A stretch of DNA of 64,000 nucleotides from the NCBI RefSeq assembly GCF_019670005.1, contig NZ_AP019783.1, positions 4,118,150 to 4,182,149 of the forward strand, read 5' to 3'. This document shows positions 60,701 to 64,000 of this stretch, piece after piece. The position numbers and the translations under genes were made by a program. Source of the DNA: Methylomagnum ishizawai (GTDB lineage: Bacteria > Pseudomonadota > Gammaproteobacteria > Methylococcales > Methylococcaceae). How positions within the stretch are numbered: the first letter of the stretch is position 1; the number at the start of each line of letters is the position of its first letter. A model generated the notes under the pieces. That model made no database searches. It saw nothing but the letters and a program-made list of their open reading frames with translations, and was not told where the DNA came from.

Positions 60701-61641
60701 CCGCCGCCCGCCCCGCCGCCGACCCCCCGGAAATCGATCCCGCCACCCTGCCCAGCCTCAAGCTGCATGCCGACAAGCTCTATTGGCGCAATGCCGAACT
60801 CGGCCCGCTCGACTTCGCCACCGAGCGCCACGCCCACGGCATGGTCATCAGGAAACTCTCGCTCAAGACCGAAGGCCACGCGCTGGAACTGCGGGGCGAT
60901 TGGACCCGCACCCCGGCCCGCCCCGCCAGCACCCATCTGGAAGGCAAGCTCCACATCGACAACCTGGGCGATTTCCTGGCCCGCGTCGGCCAGGGCGGCC
61001 ATGTGCGGGAAACCCAGACCGACGCCCAATTCACGCTGGATTGGCCCGGTTCGCCCCAGCACTACGCGGCGGCGGCGATGGCCGGAAGCCTCAAGCTGAG
61101 CCTCGGCAAGGGCAGTTTGCTCAAGGTCGAGCCGGGCCTGGGACGGATGATCGGTATGTTAAACTTGAACACCCTATGGCGGCGGCTCAGCCTCGATTTC
61201 AGCGATTTGTTCGGCGAGGGGCTGGCCTATGACGGCAGCGCCGGAACCTTTAAACTCGGTGGGGGCCAGGCGATCACGGAAGGTCTGTTGATCGACGCCG
61301 TCTCGGCCAAGATACTGGTCAATGGCCGCATCGGTTTGGCCTCCAAGGATATGGACCAAACCGTGACGGTCATCCCGCATACCGCGGTGGCCCTGCCCAT
61401 CGCGGGCGCGCTGGCGGGCGGGCCGGCGGTCGGCGCGGCGATGCTGGTGGCCCAACGGCTGATCGGCGAACAGGTCGAACACATCGCCGCCACCCACTAC
61501 GCCCTGCGCGGCCCCTGGGAACATCCCACGATCACCCGCGTCAACCATGATTATATGCCGCTCGATGTGCTAGACCGGGCTTGGGGCGGCATCAAGGACC
61601 TATCCGGTTTCGGCCCCCAGCAAGAGGAACAATCCCGATGA
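57730..61641 (+). CDS. yhdP: YhdP family AsmA-like lipid-transport protein
   Basis: This 1303-aa protein matches the YhdP/TIGR02099 type: one N-terminal membrane helix (about 16-36, LGLAGLVAIALGLSYLRFWL) and a very long periplasmic beta-taco-like body, with an AsmA-like C-terminus (SLDFSDLFGEGLAYDGSAGT and IDAVSAKILVNGRIGLASKD). In E. coli YhdP, with TamB and YdbH, moves phospholipids between membranes. TTG 57730 is the only reasonable start. A proline-rich stretch near residue 985 (PPPAARPAADPPEIDPA) is probably a linker. Its TGA overlaps the nit ATG. Confidence 0.93.
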   Translation: MKPLFRHALRTAFHLGLAGLVAIALGLSYLRFWLLPRVAAHRSHLETQLAAVVGAPVHIETLSARLRGLKPELAIAGLDILDPQGRPALRFAQVRLYIDPFRSFASHGPRFDRAEIIGPKLSLRRKADGGIAILGLAPTGDGPPPAWLLADGRIEILDAEVDWQDERAATPPLKLGRTDLSLDNRQGRHRLGAEIHLPETLGRRLRVVLDARCGESGADWHGTAYLETQGLDIARLRTLLPDSALGLRSGTADARIWLHWADGLGAASGELKLAAPTLVRHTGPRDERALSLASLAGHFHWQAQADGWRLDLAQFRPALREPWPATRLALAFTRRGDGGLGHVAAAASYLDLGDIAMALQTLELPAPEITAALAGLAPRGQLEDAGLFYAPDAAVGERLGVYGRFHHVGFEPWDDIPGVAGLSGDFRGTDTVGRVDFALDGLTLARLKLKHPVGFLAAQARLYWEQTADAWWLDLPRFSARTPDLALALRLRAALYKRPDQAPFLELLARLSEVDAARLAGYLPCAMMSATCRWLEQALEGGRIPQADMLFSGFVDDFPFYHGEGVFQTEFDADHVKLRFSPDWPPVTEASAHVAFRGPGVVGTAQGGQIGAGRIVEVHADIPDLLRDTRLTLTGKARAGVADSLEFLAHSPLRRIPERLRRIAEVSGEADISLDLFAPLDSPTEPTVVTGTADLHRAGFRLRDPKLGVESIEGLLHFNAGGIHADRLQARILDGPATVAVADEHQDIALAVNGSAPIAELQKQFPSPAWNPAQGTLGYRLDLRFPASLDAKSAPLRLALQSDLKGVALDLPAPLGKPAQAERPLTLETRLQTGMPIPVKLAYGAEVKAQAQLAADRLGRGFKLDSADLALGQPLPATGGAAGLGLYLHLDEWDASAWHDWWERTLADGGDAGGDPAFPLRELNLHCGQLLWKDTPLGPASLRLKQEGGRWQGHLYSAYAKGDISATPDLVDFKLESLKIPKPADAPKPPPAARPAADPPEIDPATLPSLKLHADKLYWRNAELGPLDFATERHAHGMVIRKLSLKTEGHALELRGDWTRTPARPASTHLEGKLHIDNLGDFLARVGQGGHVRETQTDAQFTLDWPGSPQHYAAAAMAGSLKLSLGKGSLLKVEPGLGRMIGMLNLNTLWRRLSLDFSDLFGEGLAYDGSAGTFKLGGGQAITEGLLIDAVSAKILVNGRIGLASKDMDQTVTVIPHTAVALPIAGALAGGPAVGAAMLVAQRLIGEQVEHIAATHYALRGPWEHPTITRVNHDYMPLDVLDRAWGGIKDLSGFGPQQEEQSR

Positions 61642-62462
61642 GAAAAGCGCTCTTCGCCGCCATCCAAATGGCTTCCGGCCCCAACGTGGGTTCCAACCTG
61701 ATCGAGGCCGGACGGCTGATCGAAAAAGCCGCCCAACAGGGCGCGCGCTTGGTGGTGCTGCCGGAGAATTTCGCCCTGATGGGCAAGCAGGATAGCGACA
61801 AGCTGGAAGCGGGCGAGGACGATGGCAAGGGACCGATCCAGGATTTCCTGGCCAGGACCGCCGAGCGCCATAAAATCTGGCTGGTCGGCGGCACCCTTCC
61901 GATCCGGGGCCAAGCGCCGGGCAAGGTCCGCGCCGCCTGCGTGGTCCACGACGACAAGGGCCAGCGCGTGGGCCGCTACGACAAGATCCACCTGTTCGAT
62001 GTCAGCGTGCCCGGCACCGAGGAGCATTACAAGGAATCCGCCACCATCGAGGCCGGCGAGAACGCCCTGGTGATGGACACGCCGTTCGGGCGGCTGGGCC
62101 TCACGGTGTGCTACGACCTCCGTTTCCCGGAACTATACCGGCAGATGTCCGCCGTCGGCATGGACATCCTGGCCGTGCCCTCGGCCTTCACCGCCCGCAC
62201 CGGCGCGGCCCATTGGGAAATCCTGGTCCGCGCCCGCTCGGTCGAGAACCTGTGCTACACCATCGCGGCCAACCAGGGCGGTTTCCACCTGAATGGCCGC
62301 GAAACCTACGGCAACAGCATGATCGTGGACCCCTGGGGCGTGGTCCTGGCCCGCCAAGCCCAGGGCGCGGGCGTGGTCCTGGCCGAATACGACCGCGACC
62401 GCTTGGACAAGGTCCGCAGCGCCTTCCCGGCCCTGGAACACATCAAGCTCTTTTGCCGCTGA
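61638..62462 (+). CDS. Nitrilase-superfamily amidohydrolase, Nit1/NitA-like
   Basis: This 274-aa protein has the Glu-Lys-Cys triad: Glu in [10 protein letters not shown], Lys in [11 protein letters not shown], and Cys in [12 protein letters not shown]. Sequence features ([34 protein letters not shown]) match the Nit branch that hydrolyses deaminated glutathione, a damage-repair reaction. The ATG at 61638 overlaps the yhdP stop (ATGA) and has AGAGGAA upstream. The order yhdP-nit-tldD is conserved in gammaproteobacteria. Confidence 0.92.
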   Translation: MRKALFAAIQMASGPNVGSNLIEAGRLIEKAAQQGARLVVLPENFALMGKQDSDKLEAGEDDGKGPIQDFLARTAERHKIWLVGGTLPIRGQAPGKVRAACVVHDDKGQRVGRYDKIHLFDVSVPGTEEHYKESATIEAGENALVMDTPFGRLGLTVCYDLRFPELYRQMSAVGMDILAVPSAFTARTGAAHWEILVRARSVENLCYTIAANQGGFHLNGRETYGNSMIVDPWGVVLARQAQGAGVVLAEYDRDRLDKVRSAFPALEHIKLFCR

Positions 62463-62551
62463 ATTCAAAGTGGCGCGTGGCGACGAGCGGCGAGCAAAGC
62501 CCTCCCCTCCGCCCGCCACCCATCGCTAACCACCAACCAATCGCCACTCTC

Positions 62552-63994
62552 ATGCAAGACCCCATCGCCATCGCCCAATACACCCTCCTCGAACCCGCCG
62601 GTCTCGCCGAGGGCGACCTCGACCGGGTCATGGGCCACCTGCTCGGCGCGAACGTGGACGCCGCCGATGTCTACCTGCAAAGCACCCGCTATGAATCCTG
62701 GGCGCTGGAGGACGGCATCGTCAAGGAAGGCAGCCACAGCATCGAACAAGGAGCCGGGGTCCGCGCCGTGTCGGGCGAAAAGACCGGCTTCGCCTACAGC
62801 GACGAGATCGCCCTCCCGACCCTGGTCGAAGCCGCCAAGAACGCCCGCGCCATCGCCCGGCTGGGCAACGAAGGCCAACGCGCCATCACCACGGTGGAAC
62901 GCCCGCCCGCGCTTTATCTTCCCATCGATCCGCTGCAATCCCTGCCGGAAGAGGAAAAGATCGCCCTCCTCAAGCGGCTGGACCAGGAATGCCGCCAGCT
63001 CGACCCCAGGGTCGAACAGGTGTTCGTGAGCCTCACCGGCTGCCACGACGTGGTGATGGTGATCGGTCAGGACGGCGCGATGCACGGCGATGTGCGGCCC
63101 TTGGTGCGGCTCAATGTCAGCGTGATCGTGGAGCAGGACGGCCGGCGCGAACAAGGCAGTTGCGGCGGCGGCGGCCGCACCGATTACCGCGAATTCCTGG
63201 AAGGCGACCGGGCGTCCGGCTACGCCCGCGAAGCCGTGCGCCAAGCCCTGGTCAACCTCGAAGCCGAGGAAGCCCCGGCGGGCACCATGACCGTGGTGCT
63301 GGGTTCCGGCTGGCCGGGCATCCTGCTGCACGAAGCCATCGGCCACGGCCTCGAAGGCGATTTCAACCGCAAGGGCACTTCGGCCTTCTCGGGCCGGGTG
63401 GGCGAACGGGTGGCCTCGCCGCTCTGCACCGTGGTGGACGACGGCACCCTGCCCCAGCGGCGCGGTTCCCTCACTATCGACGACGAGGGCACACCGTCCC
63501 ACTGCACCACCCTGATCGAGAACGGCATCCTCAAGGGCTATATGCAGGACCGGCTCAACGCCCGGCTGATGGGGGTCGCGCCCACCGGCAATGGCCGCCG
63601 CGAGTCCTACGCCCATCTGCCCATGCCGCGCATGACCAACACCTACATGCTCCCAGGGCAGCACGACCCCGAGGAAATCCTGCGTTCGGTCAAGCACGGC
63701 CTGTACGCCAAGAATTTCGGCGGCGGGCAGGTGGATATCACTTCCGGCAAATTCGTGTTCTCGGCCAGCGAGGCGTATTTGATCGAGGATGGCAAGATCA
63801 CCCGCCCGGTGAAGGGCGCGACCCTGATCGGCAACGGTCCCGATGTGCTGACCCGCGTCAGCATGGTGGGCAACGACCTGGAACTCGATTTCGGCGTCGG
63901 CACCTGCGGCAAGGATGGGCAGAGCGTGCCGGTGGGCGTAGGCCAGCCAACCTTGCGGGTGGATGGGTTGACGGTGGGCGGGACCAGGGTTTGA
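62552..63994 (+). CDS. tldD: Metalloprotease TldD
   Basis: TldD (480 aa) forms a protease with TldE that processes small peptides such as microcin B17 and CcdA in E. coli. The zinc motif is HEAIGH in [20 protein letters not shown], and GSTGG-equivalent surroundings include SFSGR-like [15 protein letters not shown]. The C-terminal part ends [19 protein letters not shown]. Length equals E. coli TldD. ATG 62552 is preferred, 89 bp after nit. The stop at 63992-63994 lies just inside the window, so the gene is complete. Confidence 0.96.
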   Translation: MQDPIAIAQYTLLEPAGLAEGDLDRVMGHLLGANVDAADVYLQSTRYESWALEDGIVKEGSHSIEQGAGVRAVSGEKTGFAYSDEIALPTLVEAAKNARAIARLGNEGQRAITTVERPPALYLPIDPLQSLPEEEKIALLKRLDQECRQLDPRVEQVFVSLTGCHDVVMVIGQDGAMHGDVRPLVRLNVSVIVEQDGRREQGSCGGGGRTDYREFLEGDRASGYAREAVRQALVNLEAEEAPAGTMTVVLGSGWPGILLHEAIGHGLEGDFNRKGTSAFSGRVGERVASPLCTVVDDGTLPQRRGSLTIDDEGTPSHCTTLIENGILKGYMQDRLNARLMGVAPTGNGRRESYAHLPMPRMTNTYMLPGQHDPEEILRSVKHGLYAKNFGGGQVDITSGKFVFSASEAYLIEDGKITRPVKGATLIGNGPDVLTRVSMVGNDLELDFGVGTCGKDGQSVPVGVGQPTLRVDGLTVGGTRV

Positions 63995-64000
63995 GCCTCC

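Overview
The window is 64 kb of GC-rich chromosome from a gammaproteobacterium. The reasons are the order rpoB-rplL-rplJ-rplA-rplK-nusG-secE-tRNA(Trp)-tuf-tRNA(Thr)-tRNA(Gly)-tRNA(Tyr), the divergent pair hemA-prfA-prmC versus TPR lipoprotein-lolB-ispE-tRNA(Gln)-prs-rplY-pth (the arrangement I know from Pseudomonas), and the blocks leuS-lptE-holA-proA-nadD and maf-rng-yhdP-nit-tldD. A methanotroph-like (Methylococcales) origin would fit the style of the accessory genes, but no methane-oxidation gene is present, so this is only a guess. There are no rRNA genes, insertion sequences, prophage, CRISPR array or replication origin.

1-11 kb: one unbroken minus-strand run of translation and envelope genes, from the TPR lipoprotein down to the start of rpoB. 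It contains five tRNAs, a promoter for the tRNA-tuf operon overlapping the pth stop codon, the autoregulatory L10 leader before rplJ, and a hairpin between rplL and rpoB. 11-15 kb: hemA, prfA, prmC, a JAMM peptidase and a solitary sulfotransferase-like gene on the plus strand. 15.8-21 kb: a calcium-type P-ATPase, an autotransporter barrel protein, an unrecognised membrane protein and a Uma2-family protein. 21-26 kb: gatC-gatA and gatB on one strand, separated by a zinc-ribbon membrane protein and a flavin-reductase-fold protein.

26.5-32 kb: the rod-shape operon mreB-mreC-mreD-mrdA-mrdB; mreC seems to use a CTG start. 32-34.3 kb: a two-gene signalling operon encoding a histidine kinase with an ethylene-receptor-type copper-binding membrane domain and a FixJ-type response regulator. 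34.5-41.7 kb: leuS, lptE, holA, proA, an inserted outer-membrane protein, and nadD.

41.7-55 kb: an accessory stretch sits where rsfS and rlmH would be expected directly after nadD. It holds a PKD-repeat secreted protein with a terminator in its leader, phhB, hflD, a MazG-like pyrophosphohydrolase, a metallophosphoesterase, a CarS-like membrane protein, a PAS-PAS-LOV-like-SpoIIE phosphatase whose LOV cysteine is replaced by methionine, a TIGR04073 exosortase-associated protein, an SDR, a DUF2076 protein, a second Uma2 protein and glcE-glcF without glcD. 55-64 kb returns to conserved genes: rlmH, maf, rng, yhdP, nit and tldD.

The best candidates for new biology are the ethylene-receptor-like two-component system (32.1-34.3 kb) and the cysteine-less LOV/SpoIIE phosphatase (47.5-49.5 kb).
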